Assembly: GCF_900142365.1 (NCBI RefSeq)
Contig: NZ_FRAP01000002.1
Coordinates: 248,001 to 312,000, forward strand
Direction: 5' to 3'
Length of the DNA: 64,000 bases
From: Pseudonocardia thermophila
GTDB lineage: Bacteria > Actinomycetota > Actinomycetes > Mycobacteriales > Pseudonocardiaceae
Shown here: positions 53,409 through 61,844 of the stretch, piece by piece
Numbering within the stretch: the stretch's first letter is position 1
Layout: each line of letters opens with the position of its first letter
Program-made: the position numbers and the translations under genes
Notes under the pieces: model-generated
What the model saw: only the letters and a program-made list of their open reading frames with translations
Databases searched by the model: none
What the model was told of the DNA's origin: nothing

Positions 53409-54470
53409 TCAGACCGGGCTCTCGAACAGCTCGGTCAGGTGCTGGTCGATCTGCGGCATGTAGGTGGGGGAGACGGCGAACAGGCCCAGGTGGCCGAGGA
53501 CGTCGTCGATCACCCGCAGCTCGGCGTTCTTGATCTTCGCCGCCTCGGCGGCGCAGTCGCGGACGGGGAAGAACATGTCCTCGCTGATCGGCATCACGAA
53601 CGTCTTCGCGGTGATGCGGCCGAGCGCGGCGTCGAGGTCCCCGCCGGTGTGCCGCGCGACGTCGCCGCGCTGCCACTTCCACGCCATGCACAGCAGGTCG
53701 TTGGGGTCCATGGCGGTGAAGTACGGCTCCAGGAAGCCCTCCAGGAACGCCTCCTTCGAGGTGAACTCCAGTGCCCGCCACACCTCCTGCTTCCAGAACT
53801 CCGTGGAGAAGCCCATGATCGCCCAGATGCGCGCGTGGCGCTTGAGGCCCTCGACGACGTCGGCGTTGGAGGTGTACTCGCCGCCTGCGAACCCGGGATC
53901 GGAGGTGATGGCCTCGACGAGCACTTCGGTGAACAGGAAGTCGTGCGGGGTGTTCTGCGCGGTGCCGGCGATCGGGGCCGCCCGTTCCACCTTCTCCGGG
54001 AAGCGCACGGCCCACTCGTAGGTCTGCTGGGCGCCCATCGACCCGCCGACGACGGCGTGCAGCTTCTCGATCCCGAAGTGCTCGCGCAGCAGCCGCTCCT
54101 GCGCCACGACGTCGTCACCGATGCGCACGTGCGGGAACCGCGACATCGCGATCCCGGCGTTGGGGCCGGTGGCGTTGTGCGGCGAGGTGGACAGGCCGGA
54201 CCCGATCTGGTCGACGACGACGATGAAGTACTTGTCCGGGTTCAGCGCGTGGTCGGGACCGATGTAGTTCTCCCGCCAGACCTGGTGGGTTCCGGAGTAC
54301 CAGGTGGGGATGAGGATCGCGTTGTCCTTGGCCTCGTTGAGCGTGCCGAAGGTGGCGACGGCGAGCTCGCAGTCCGGGATCGACCCCCCTTCCTCCAGGT
54401 CGAGGCGCCCGATGGACACCAGGTCGTACTCGCCGTGGAACTCGTGCGAGTAGTACGGGTTGTCGATCAT
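53409..54470 (-). CDS. MetX-like alpha/beta-fold acyltransferase/hydrolase
   Basis: A 353-residue member of the homoserine-O-acetyltransferase-like family. The nucleophile elbow is VVGGSMGAQQTYEWAVRFP, the acid is in VMPISEDMFFPV, and His in LGHLGLFAVSPTYMP. An N-terminal strand region (ELAVATFGTLNEAKDNAILIPTWYSG) fits the family. It is divergent from the AcoR-like regulator and shares the repeated operator at 54562-54580. Since the cluster contains a Baeyer-Villiger monooxygenase, it may hydrolyse or transfer the ester or lactone product; that is inference. True methionine biosynthesis is less likely. Confidence 0.8.
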   Translation of the reverse strand: MIDNPYYSHEFHGEYDLVSIGRLDLEEGGSIPDCELAVATFGTLNEAKDNAILIPTWYSGTHQVWRENYIGPDHALNPDKYFIVVVDQIGSGLSTSPHNATGPNAGIAMSRFPHVRIGDDVVAQERLLREHFGIEKLHAVVGGSMGAQQTYEWAVRFPEKVERAAPIAGTAQNTPHDFLFTEVLVEAITSDPGFAGGEYTSNADVVEGLKRHARIWAIMGFSTEFWKQEVWRALEFTSKEAFLEGFLEPYFTAMDPNDLLCMAWKWQRGDVARHTGGDLDAALGRITAKTFVMPISEDMFFPVRDCAAEAAKIKNAELRVIDDVLGHLGLFAVSPTYMPQIDQHLTELFESPV

Positions 54471-54561
54471 GTGCGCTCCTCGTCGTCGGGATGGTTCGGG
54501 TGTTGAAAGCCGGCGCTTCGTGCGACGCTCGTCACTGTCGGGGGTGTCCCACCTCGGCGAC

Positions 54562-54580
54562 GTGTCCTCTTTTGGGACAC
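54562..54580. promoter_or_regulatory. Repeated operator GTGTCC-N7-GGACAC (copy 1)
   Basis: GTGTCC (54562-54567) and GGACAC (54575-54580) are exact complements separated by 7 bases, in the divergent space between the MetX-like and regulator genes. A further half-site TGTCCCA lies at 54545-54551. The same arrangement recurs at 56448-56466. TTGGGACAC is identical at the two places. Confidence 0.7.
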
Positions 54581-54638
54581 ACTGCGTGACCGGCCCGTGA
54601 CTGACGATGACGTGGGAAACACGAGGAGGTGTTGCCCG

Positions 54639-56402
54639 ATGGCCGAGCTCCCGGACCGGCAGCTGATGCTCGCTTCCGCCCGTGCGCAGCTGCTGGAGGG
54701 CGCCACCCGCATCGACTGTCCCGGGGTTCCCGATCTCGTCGTCGCGTCCTGGCGGCGCAGCGTGTCGCGTGGCGTCTCACCGAACGAGCTGAAGAGCACC
54801 TACCACCCCGATCTCGACGTCGAGTGCCGCCTCGTCCGGTGCGCCAAGCCCGTCGTGGAGCAGCTCGTCGAGCAGATCGCCGACGTCCCGGCGTGCGTCG
54901 TGCTCACCGACGATCGCGCCCGGATCCTCGTCCGTCGCGAGAGCAGCCGCTGGATCAGCCGGGTCTTCGACCGCGTGTACTTCGCCGAGGGCTTCGGCTA
55001 CGCCGAGGACACCGTCGGCACCAACGGCGTCGGCACCGTGCTGGAGTTCGGTGAGTCGGTGCAGATCGTCGGGGCCGAGCACTTCGTGGACAACCTGCAG
55101 ACGTTCGCCTGCGCCGGCGCGCCGGTGCGCGACCCGATCACCGGCCGGATCCAGGGCGTGCTCGACATCAGCTGCCTGCGCGACCACTCCACGCCGCTCA
55201 TGCACTCGTTGGTGCGCACCGCCGCGCAGAGCATCGAGCGCAACCTGCTGCACGACCGCAGCCAGGCCCAGCAGGCGCTGTTCGACGCCTACGCGCGGGT
55301 GGAGTCGCGCACCCGGGAGGCCGTCGTCGCGGTCGGGCCGCGGGTCGTGATCGCCAACAACGCGATGCAGACCCTGCTCGTGCCGGGTGACCAGGAGGCG
55401 CTGCACGACCACATCCGGTTCGCCACCCAGCGGCACAGCACCGTCGACGACGCGGTGGAGCTGCCGTCCGGGGCACGGATCCGGCTGCGCGGGTCGACGG
55501 TCGCGTGCGGGCACGACGTCGCCGGGATGATCGGCGTGGTCACGCTGCTGTCCGACCAGGAGGCCGCACCCGCGCTGCCGCTGCCGGATCCGCCGCGCCG
55601 GGAACGAGCGGAGAGCAGCTCGCCCGCGGTGCGCTCGGCGCAGGCGACGGCGGCACGGGCGCTCGAGGCGGGGGAACCGGTCCTGGTCATCGGCGAGCCC
55701 GGCAGCGGCCGGTGCAGCCTGCTGGCCGATCTCGCGACCGACCGGCGGCCGGGGCTGACCGTGACCCGGATCGAGGCCCGGACCGTGCAGATCGAGCCGC
55801 GCGAGGTGGCCCGCAGGCTCGTCGCACCCGCCCGGGACACCGTGCACGTGCTGTGCGACATCGACGAGATCGGGGACCGGGCCGCGCAGGCACTCGTGGA
55901 CGCGGTGAGCGTGCAGGACGGTGTGCCAGGGCTGCTCGGCGGGACGACGAGCGCCGCAGGCGGCGGCGACCGGCAGCGGTTGCTGACGCTGTTCCGCCAG
56001 TCGGTGACGGTGCCGCCGCTGCGCCACCGCACCGCCGACCTGCCGGTGCTGGTCCGCTCGATCCTCGCCGAGCTGGCGCCGCACCGCGAGCTGCGGCTGT
56101 CCACCGATGCCTCGCGCGTGCTGGGCCGCTACCGCTGGCCGGGCAACATCCGCGAGCTGCACGAGGTACTGGCCACCGCGGTGGCGCGCCGTCCGGTCGG
56201 GGTGATCACCGCGGAGGACCTGCCCGCGTACTGCCAGAGCGTGCCGCGCAGCGCGCTGCGGCAGGTCGACCAGGTGGAGCGCGACGTCATCGTCGAGGCA
56301 CTGCGGCGGGCGGGCGGCAACCGGAAGGCGGCGGCGAAGGCGCTCGGGCTCGCCCGCTCGACGCTCTACCGCAAGATCCGCCAATACGGGATCACCGACT
56401 GA
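54639..56402 (+). CDS. AcoR/MimR-like GAF-AAA-Fis transcriptional regulator lacking GAFTGA
   Basis: A 587-residue regulator. Residues about 65-220 form a GAF-like sensor (CVVLTDDRARILVRRES, VGTNGVGTVLEFGESVQIVGAEHF). Residues about 345-510 are an AAA+ fold with a weak Walker A (GEPGSGRCSLL, Lys replaced by Arg), a Walker-B-like DIDEIGD and YRWPGNIRELHEV. Residues about 540-585 form a Fis helix-turn-helix (GGNRKAAAKALGLARSTLYRKI). The sigma-54-contact GAFTGA is absent, as in actinobacteria without that sigma factor. ATG 54639 is chosen for GAGGAGGT with nine-base spacing. It likely binds the two GTGTCC-N7-GGACAC sites. Confidence 0.88.
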   Translation: MAELPDRQLMLASARAQLLEGATRIDCPGVPDLVVASWRRSVSRGVSPNELKSTYHPDLDVECRLVRCAKPVVEQLVEQIADVPACVVLTDDRARILVRRESSRWISRVFDRVYFAEGFGYAEDTVGTNGVGTVLEFGESVQIVGAEHFVDNLQTFACAGAPVRDPITGRIQGVLDISCLRDHSTPLMHSLVRTAAQSIERNLLHDRSQAQQALFDAYARVESRTREAVVAVGPRVVIANNAMQTLLVPGDQEALHDHIRFATQRHSTVDDAVELPSGARIRLRGSTVACGHDVAGMIGVVTLLSDQEAAPALPLPDPPRRERAESSSPAVRSAQATAARALEAGEPVLVIGEPGSGRCSLLADLATDRRPGLTVTRIEARTVQIEPREVARRLVAPARDTVHVLCDIDEIGDRAAQALVDAVSVQDGVPGLLGGTTSAAGGGDRQRLLTLFRQSVTVPPLRHRTADLPVLVRSILAELAPHRELRLSTDASRVLGRYRWPGNIRELHEVLATAVARRPVGVITAEDLPAYCQSVPRSALRQVDQVERDVIVEALRRAGGNRKAAAKALGLARSTLYRKIRQYGITD

Positions 56403-56447
56403 CGGAACTGATCATCTTTCTCATCGCATCTCTCCTGTGCGCTTTCC

Positions 56448-56466
56448 GTGTCCGGGATTGGGACAC
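56448..56466. promoter_or_regulatory. Repeated operator GTGTCC-N7-GGACAC (copy 2)
   Basis: GTGTCC (56448-56453) and GGACAC (56461-56466) have the same 7-base spacing as at 54562. They lie 67 bases before the monooxygenase start. GAGACAC (56478-56484) and GGACAC (56513-56518) may be extra half-sites. Confidence 0.7.
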
Positions 56467-56532
56467 GTTCTCCCTGTGAGACACCGCACACGATGTCGTC
56501 GTTCGTGACGCAGGACACGAAAGGCGAACCCG

Positions 56533-58176
56533 ATGACGTCAGCGACCGATACCGCAGCTGCCAGCGCCCGTCCCGAACCGGACCTCGTGCTCGACGCCGT
56601 CGTGCTCGGGGCCGGGGTGGCCGGGCTCTACCAGCTGTACCAGCTGCGTGAGGAAGGTCTGCGCGTGCGCGCCTTCGAAGCGGGCTCCGACGTGGGCGGG
56701 ACCTGGTACTGGAACCGCTACCCCGGCGCCCGCTTCGACTCGGAGGCCTACATCTACCAGTACCTGTTCTCCGAGGAGCTCTACAAAGGCTGGAGCTGGA
56801 GCGAGAAGTTCCCGGGCCAGCCGGAGATCGAGCAGTGGCTGCACTACGTCGCCGACAAGCTCGATCTCCGCAAGGACATCCAGTTCTCCACGCGGATCGA
56901 GAGCGCGCACTTCGACGAGGATCGCAACCGCTGGACGATCCGCACGAACACCGGCCAGACGATCGACACGCAGTTCTTCATCACCTGCGGCGGCATGCTG
57001 TCCGCGCCGCTGGAGCGCACGTTCGAGGGGCAGGAGACGTTCCGCGGCACGCTCGTGCACACCTCGCGCTGGCCGAAGGAGGGCGTCGAGCTGGCCGGCC
57101 GCCGCGTCGGCGTCGTCGGCATCGGGGCGACCGGCATCCAGGTGATCCAGACGATCGCCGAGGAGGTCGGGCACCTGACCGTGTTCGCCCGCACCCCGCA
57201 GTACGTGCTGCCGATGAAGAACCCGAAGTACGGCCCGGCCGAGCAGGCCTGGTACAAGAGCCGCTTCGAGGAGCTGCGGCAGACCCTGCCGCACACGTTC
57301 ACCGGCTTCGAGTACGACTTCGAGCACGCCTGGGCGGAGTGCACGCCCGCGCAGCGGCAGGAGATCCTCGAGGAGATCTACGAGGACGGCTCGCTGAAGC
57401 TGTGGCTGGCCGGGTTCGGGGAGATGTTCTTCGACGAGGAGGTCAGCGAGGCGGTTTCGGAGTTCGTCCGCGACAAGATGCGCAAGCGGCTCAAGGACCC
57501 GTACCTGATCGACGTGCTCGTCCCGACCGACTACGGGTTCGGCACCCACCGGGTCCCGCTGGAGCGCGGCTACCTGGAGGTCTACCACCGCGAGAACGTC
57601 GAGCTGGTCAGCGTGCGGAACAACCCGATCGCGCGGATCCGGCCGGAGGGCATCGAGCTGGCCGACGGCACCGTCCACGAGCTGGACGTGATCATCCTGG
57701 CCACCGGTTTCGACGCCGGCACCGGCGCGCTCACCCGCATCGACATCCGGGGTCGCGGTGGGCGCTCGCTCGCCGAGGACTGGGGTCGCGACATCCGCAC
57801 GACCATGGGCCTCGCGGTGCACGGTTACCCGAACATGCTCACCACGGCCGTTCCGCTGGCCCCGTCCGCGGCGCTGTGCAACATGACGACCTGCCTGCAG
57901 CAGCAGACCGAGTGGATCACCGACCTGATCCGGTACATGCGGGCCAACGGCAAGACGGTCGTCGAGCCCACGGCCGAGGGCGAACAGGAGTGGGTGGACC
58001 ACCACGAGGAGATCGCCTCGGCGACCCTCGTGCCCAAGACGCACTCCTGGTACATGGGCTCGAACGTGCCGGGCAAGCCGCGGCGGCTCCTGTCGTACAT
58101 CGGCGGGGTCGGGCAGTACCGGCAGAAGTGCGACGAGGAGGCCGCGGCAGGATACCCGAAGTTCGCGATGAGCTGA
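56533..58176 (+). CDS. Baeyer-Villiger monooxygenase (cyclohexanone-monooxygenase type)
   Basis: A 547-residue flavin monooxygenase. The fingerprint FRGTLVHTSRWP fits FxGxxxHxxxW, and the two Rossmann motifs are VVLGAGVAGLYQLYQL and VGVVGIGATGIQVIQ. GGTWYWNRYPGARFDSEAYIYQ and the LATGFDAGTGALTRIDIRG block also match the class. It uses NADPH and oxygen to turn ketones into esters or lactones. ATG 56533 follows the second operator copy. The MetX-like hydrolase could act on the product. Substrate unknown. Confidence 0.93.
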   Translation: MTSATDTAAASARPEPDLVLDAVVLGAGVAGLYQLYQLREEGLRVRAFEAGSDVGGTWYWNRYPGARFDSEAYIYQYLFSEELYKGWSWSEKFPGQPEIEQWLHYVADKLDLRKDIQFSTRIESAHFDEDRNRWTIRTNTGQTIDTQFFITCGGMLSAPLERTFEGQETFRGTLVHTSRWPKEGVELAGRRVGVVGIGATGIQVIQTIAEEVGHLTVFARTPQYVLPMKNPKYGPAEQAWYKSRFEELRQTLPHTFTGFEYDFEHAWAECTPAQRQEILEEIYEDGSLKLWLAGFGEMFFDEEVSEAVSEFVRDKMRKRLKDPYLIDVLVPTDYGFGTHRVPLERGYLEVYHRENVELVSVRNNPIARIRPEGIELADGTVHELDVIILATGFDAGTGALTRIDIRGRGGRSLAEDWGRDIRTTMGLAVHGYPNMLTTAVPLAPSAALCNMTTCLQQQTEWITDLIRYMRANGKTVVEPTAEGEQEWVDHHEEIASATLVPKTHSWYMGSNVPGKPRRLLSYIGGVGQYRQKCDEEAAAGYPKFAMS

Positions 58177-58205
58177 TCGACTGATCGCCTGGAGTAGACA
58201 CCATT

Positions 58206-58244
58206 GGCCCCGTCGGGGTGGCTGAACGCCGTCCCGGCGGGGCC
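58206..58244 (+). terminator. Hairpin terminator after the BVMO gene
   Basis: GGCCCCG-T-CGGG (58206-58217) pairs with CCCG-G-CGGGGCC (58233-58244), 12 positions with one mismatch and a 15-base loop, 30 bases beyond the BVMO stop. Confidence 0.6.
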
Positions 58245-58336
58245 CTCGTGTACGCCGGGTCGCCGAACGGTCACTCGAGCGAGTGGGCAGAATCGTCGGT
58301 GTCCCGTGCTTCCCTCGTCGGCAGGAGGTGGTCGAC

Positions 58337-58543
58337 ATGGCGTTCGTCCGCGGACACGCCCGGGCCACGGGATGGGTCAAGGCGCACATCCGTGCACCCA
58401 ACCGCGCGGTGGACGGGCAACTGGCGCTGCTGCCGGCGCTGCTGCCGCCGCTCGACGAGCGGATCCCGCGGCAGCTCACCCTGGAGCACGTGCGGGCGCA
58501 CCGCAAGCGCCGCAGACGGCGCGCACCTGCAGGTTCCTCCTGA
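58337..58543 (+). CDS. Small basic hypothetical protein
   Basis: A 68-residue protein with AGGAGG at 58323-58328 and eight-base spacing to ATG 58337, a very good ribosome site. The middle is leucine-rich (LALLPALLPPLDERIPRQLTLEHV) and the C-terminus ends in a run of Arg/Lys (RKRRRRR). It has no known family to me. It lies 7 bases before the formamidase-like gene, so they are probably one operon. Confidence 0.6.
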   Translation: MAFVRGHARATGWVKAHIRAPNRAVDGQLALLPALLPPLDERIPRQLTLEHVRAHRKRRRRRAPAGSS

Positions 58544-58550
58544 GTGAGGC

Positions 58551-59588
58551 TTGCCACACGGGGGTGAGCACGCGACGATCACGCCGGTGGACGTCGTCGA
58601 GTTCCGCCCAACCCCCGAGCAGTACGCGTGGACGTTCGGTGGGGTCGCCCCGACCCACCGGATCAAGCCCGGCACGGTCCTGAAGCTGTGGACGGAGGAC
58701 GCGTTCTCCGGCCGCATCACCAGCACCACGGACCGGCCCAGCGCCGTTCTCAACATGGCCGAGGTCAACCCGCAGACCGGGCCGTTCTACGTCGAGGGCG
58801 CCGAACCCGGCGACACCCTCGCGCTGCACATCGTGGACCTCACCCCAGCGCGGGACTGGGGTGCGTCCACCACGATCCCGTTCTTCGGCGGGCTCACCGG
58901 CACCGACCGCACCGCGCTGCTCAACGAGCCGCTGCCCGAGCAGACCTGGATCTACCAGGTCGACCGGGCGGCCGGCACCGTCCGGTTCGAGGCGCAGCGC
59001 GGCTCGCTGGTGATCGATCTGCCGCTCGCACCGATGCTCGGCACCGTCGGGGTCGCCCCGCCCGGGCGGGAGGTGCGCACGAGCCTCGTGCCGGACACGT
59101 TCGGCGGCAACATGGACACCCCCGAGATGAAGCCCGGGACGACCTGCTACCTGGGCGTCAACGTCGAGGGTGCGCTGTTCTCCGTCGGCGACGGGCACTA
59201 CCGGCAGGGTGAGGGGGAGAGCTGCGGGACCGCCGTCGAGGGCGCCATGGACGTCACCCTGATCGTCGAGCTGATCAAGGGCGGAGCGCCGCCGTGGCCA
59301 CGGCTGGAGCACGACGACCACTACGCCGTCGTCGGCTCGGCGCGTCCGCTGGAGGACGCGTGGCGGGCCAGCCAGGTCGGCATGATCGGCTGGCTGGGGG
59401 AGCTGTACGGGCTGGCCGAGCTCGACGCCTACCAGCTGCTCACGCAGGCGAGCAAGGCGCCGCTCGCCAACGTCGTCGACGTCAACTACAGCGCGCTGAC
59501 CCTGCTGGAGAAGTCACTGCTGCCGGCGGCGTCGGCCTACGACGGGATGCACGCGCACCTGCGCTCGATCGCGAAGGGACTTTCCTGA
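58551..59588 (+). CDS. Acetamidase/formamidase-family protein
   Basis: A protein of about 345 residues in the FmdA_AmdA family, which hydrolyses formamide, acetamide or related short amides. Blocks seen: PGTVLKLWTEDAFSG, FYVEGAEPGDTLALHIVDL, TSLVPDTFGGNMDTPEMKPG, GDGHYRQGEGESCGTAVEG. The start is uncertain: TTG 58551 (GAGG close by) or GTG 58587. Its TGA overlaps the SDR start (TGATG). The position after the BVMO suggests it acts on a downstream amide or ester, but no direct link is proven. Confidence 0.85.
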   Translation: MPHGGEHATITPVDVVEFRPTPEQYAWTFGGVAPTHRIKPGTVLKLWTEDAFSGRITSTTDRPSAVLNMAEVNPQTGPFYVEGAEPGDTLALHIVDLTPARDWGASTTIPFFGGLTGTDRTALLNEPLPEQTWIYQVDRAAGTVRFEAQRGSLVIDLPLAPMLGTVGVAPPGREVRTSLVPDTFGGNMDTPEMKPGTTCYLGVNVEGALFSVGDGHYRQGEGESCGTAVEGAMDVTLIVELIKGGAPPWPRLEHDDHYAVVGSARPLEDAWRASQVGMIGWLGELYGLAELDAYQLLTQASKAPLANVVDVNYSALTLLEKSLLPAASAYDGMHAHLRSIAKGLS

Positions 59589-60346
59589 TGGACCTGGGAC
59601 TCACCGGCAAGGTCGCGCTCGTCACCGGCGGCACGAAGGGCATCGGGCGGGCGATCGTCGAGGGGCTGCTCGCGGAGGGCGCCCGGGTGGCGTTCTGCGC
59701 GCGGACCGCGGCCGACGTGGAGAAGGCCGAGCAGGAGCTGTCCGCGAGCGGTGAGGTGGCCGGCACCGCGCTCGACGTGGGCGACGGCGCCGCGCTGGCG
59801 AACTGGGTGGCGGCGTCGGCCGAGCGGTTCGGCGGGATCGACGTCGTCGTCGCCAACGTCAGCGCGCTCGCCATCGGCCCCGGCGAACAGAACTGGAAGG
59901 CCAGCTTCGAAGTCGACCTCATGCACACGGTGCGGCTGGTCGAGGCGGCGATGCCGCACCTGGAGCGCAGCTCGTCCCCGTCGATCATCGCCGTGTCGAG
60001 CGTCTCCGGGCGGGAGATCGACTTCGCCGACGGCTCGTACGGGGTGATGAAGGCGGCGATCATCCACTACATCTCCGGCCTCGCCTACGACCTCGCCCCG
60101 AAGGGGATCCGGGCCAACGTCGTCTCGCCGGGGAACACGTACTTCGACGGCGGGGTGTGGCAGAACATCGAGCAGAACAACCCCGAGCTGTTCGCCACCG
60201 CGATGGGCCTCAACCCCACCGGCCGCATGGGCACTCCGGAGGAGACGGCCTACGCCGTGGTCATGCTCGCCAGCCCACGGGCGTCCCGGATCAGCGGGAC
60301 CAACCTCGTCGTCGACGGGGCGCTGACCAAGGGCGTGCAGCTGTAG
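59588..60346 (+). CDS. Short-chain dehydrogenase/reductase
   Basis: A 252-residue NAD(P)-dependent oxidoreductase. The nucleotide loop is VTGGTKGIGRAIVEGL, catalytic Ser lies in IAVSSVSGRE and the Tyr/Lys pair in SYGVMKAA. C-terminal LVVDGALTKG is typical. ATG 59588 overlaps the formamidase-like stop. In a BVMO cluster an SDR can oxidise the alcohol precursor to the ketone. Cofactor preference is not obvious (Ala-Arg after the second strand suggests NADP). Confidence 0.9.
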   Translation: MDLGLTGKVALVTGGTKGIGRAIVEGLLAEGARVAFCARTAADVEKAEQELSASGEVAGTALDVGDGAALANWVAASAERFGGIDVVVANVSALAIGPGEQNWKASFEVDLMHTVRLVEAAMPHLERSSSPSIIAVSSVSGREIDFADGSYGVMKAAIIHYISGLAYDLAPKGIRANVVSPGNTYFDGGVWQNIEQNNPELFATAMGLNPTGRMGTPEETAYAVVMLASPRASRISGTNLVVDGALTKGVQL

Positions 60347-60368
60347 CCCGGGCCGGCGCGGGGTTGGC

Positions 60369-60434
60369 GGCGAGTCGTGGTCGTCGTGACGGCGAGCCGG
60401 GGAGATCCTGACGGCGAGTCGTCTGTTCGGGCCG
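60369..60434 (+). repeat. Three 22-nt GGCGAGTC repeats (forward array)
   Basis: GGCGAGTC at 60369, GGCGAGCC at 60391 and GGCGAGTC at 60413 are spaced exactly 22 bases. The array starts 23 bases after the SDR stop codon. Confidence 0.6.
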
Positions 60435-60510
60435 GGCGCTCAACCCCGATCGGAGCCGGCTGAACGGGACGGTGAGCCTGCGTTCGAGGCCAGGGCGCCA
60501 TGGCTGAACC

Positions 60511-60595
60511 CGGTCTCGAACGCGCGATTCGCCGGGACGAACCGCTGGACTCGCTGGGCCGAACGCGAGACTCGTGGGCGAGGCGCGGGACTCGC
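60511..60595 (-). repeat. Four inverted GACTCGC-type repeats (reverse array)
   Basis: GATTCGC (60526), GACTCGC (60548), GACTCGT (60569) and GACTCGC (60589) recur every 20-22 bases, reverse complements of the forward array. On the minus strand the units share a tail CGCGTTCGGCCC-like. The two arrays face each other between convergent genes and could fold into a long stem. Confidence 0.6.
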
Positions 60596-60602
60596 TCATG
60601 GC

Positions 60603-61844
60603 TCAGGCCGTGGTGAGGCCGAAGGCGAGGCCCTGGTCGTCGACGCACTCCGCGCCGGTCTCCCGCAGCGCCTCCACCTGGCCACCCGCTGCCACGACCG
60701 CGGCCGTGGCCGCCTCCAGGTCGACGACGAGGAACCGCGGCACCACCGTCGCCACCGGGCCCTCGGTGATCGCGCTCGCGGGCCGCAGCGGGGCGTCGCC
60801 GCGGTGGGCCCGCCACCCACCGGACCCCGGGCGGTGGTGCACGCCCAGCGCCGCGGAGTAGAACGCGCGCGCCCTGATCGGATCGGGCGCCCGCAGCTCG
60901 ACGGACGTGATCGCGCCCGGTGCCGGCCCCGCGGCCGGGTCGCCCACCGCCTCGTTCACCGCGAACGGGACGCCCTGGTCGTCCACGCAGTCCGCGAGCA
61001 GCCCGTACGGGGTCCGGGCCGGCTCCTGCGCCGTCCCGCCCGCGGCCCGCACCGCCGCGACCGCGGTCGCCACGTCGGGCACGGCGTAGCAGCAGAACAG
61101 CGTCGGCCTGCCCGCGGCCGACCAGATCCCCAGGTGCGACGGCAGGTTGGCGACCCGGATACCGGCCCCGTCGTGATCGCGCTGCGTCGCCCAGCCCAGC
61201 ACGGCCCCGAAGAACCGGGCGGCGCGCTCGGCGTCGGGCACCCGCAGCGACGCGTGGGTGAGATCGCCCGCCTCGAGCACCGGTTCCGCCTGCACGATCA
61301 TGATGCGGTTGCCGGAGTCGTCCAGCACGACCCCGCCGCGCCCGTACGGCTCGGGACCGACGGGCCGCTCGACCGTCGCACCGGCGGCGAGCGCACGGGA
61401 GAACGCGGCGTCGGCGTCGGGCACCTCGATCCGCACCGAGCCGGTCGGCCCGCCGCGTTCGGCAGGCGACAGGAGGTCGATCTCGGGGTTCGAATCGGCG
61501 ATCATCAGCACACTGTCGCCGATCACCACCTCGACGTGGGCGATCCGCCCGTCCTCGCGCAGGTGCTCCGGCCCCTGCGGCACCGCCCTGAACGCCGCGA
61601 CGTAGAACGCGACGGCGGCCCGCGAGTCGCGGACCCGCAGGTACGGCGTCAGCGTGCGCGGCCGCACGGTCGAGCTGGGCAGGACGTCCGGGACGGCCCT
61701 CGTCGGCACGGCTGTGGTCATGGCGGTCTCCGATCCGGGTTCGAGCACCGCGCGCTCCAGCCGGGCGCGCAGCGCGGCGGCGAACGCCGGATCGGGGTCG
61801 ACGGGCACGATCGGTGCGCGCAGCTCGTCGAACGGGCTGGTCAT
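60603..61844 (-). CDS. Three-domain VOC-family protein coupled to a sigma factor
   Basis: A 413-residue protein with a 60-residue leader (MTSPFDELRAPIVPVDPDPAFAAALRARLE) and three vicinal-oxygen-chelate domains (about 60-185, 190-305, 305-413). Repeated elements include VLDDSGNRIMIVQ, CVDDQGVPFAVNE and CVDDQGLAFGLTT. The start ATG 61844 overlaps the sigma-factor stop (ATGA). Such leaders are shared with sigma-coupled VOC proteins of actinobacteria. It may act as a ligand-binding partner of the sigma factor. No metal-ligand set for a glyoxalase is complete by eye. Confidence 0.82.
   Translation of the reverse strand: MTSPFDELRAPIVPVDPDPAFAAALRARLERAVLEPGSETAMTTAVPTRAVPDVLPSSTVRPRTLTPYLRVRDSRAAVAFYVAAFRAVPQGPEHLREDGRIAHVEVVIGDSVLMIADSNPEIDLLSPAERGGPTGSVRIEVPDADAAFSRALAAGATVERPVGPEPYGRGGVVLDDSGNRIMIVQAEPVLEAGDLTHASLRVPDAERAARFFGAVLGWATQRDHDGAGIRVANLPSHLGIWSAAGRPTLFCCYAVPDVATAVAAVRAAGGTAQEPARTPYGLLADCVDDQGVPFAVNEAVGDPAAGPAPGAITSVELRAPDPIRARAFYSAALGVHHRPGSGGWRAHRGDAPLRPASAITEGPVATVVPRFLVVDLEAATAAVVAAGGQVEALRETGAECVDDQGLAFGLTTA

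Noticed and set aside
53409..54470. Assignment as metX of methionine biosynthesis
   Set aside because: Context is a catabolic BVMO locus with a shared operator and no methionine genes; only family similarity is claimed.
56539..58557. 672-codon minus-strand frame
   Set aside because: Antisense of the BVMO; low-complexity Val/Leu/Arg composition.
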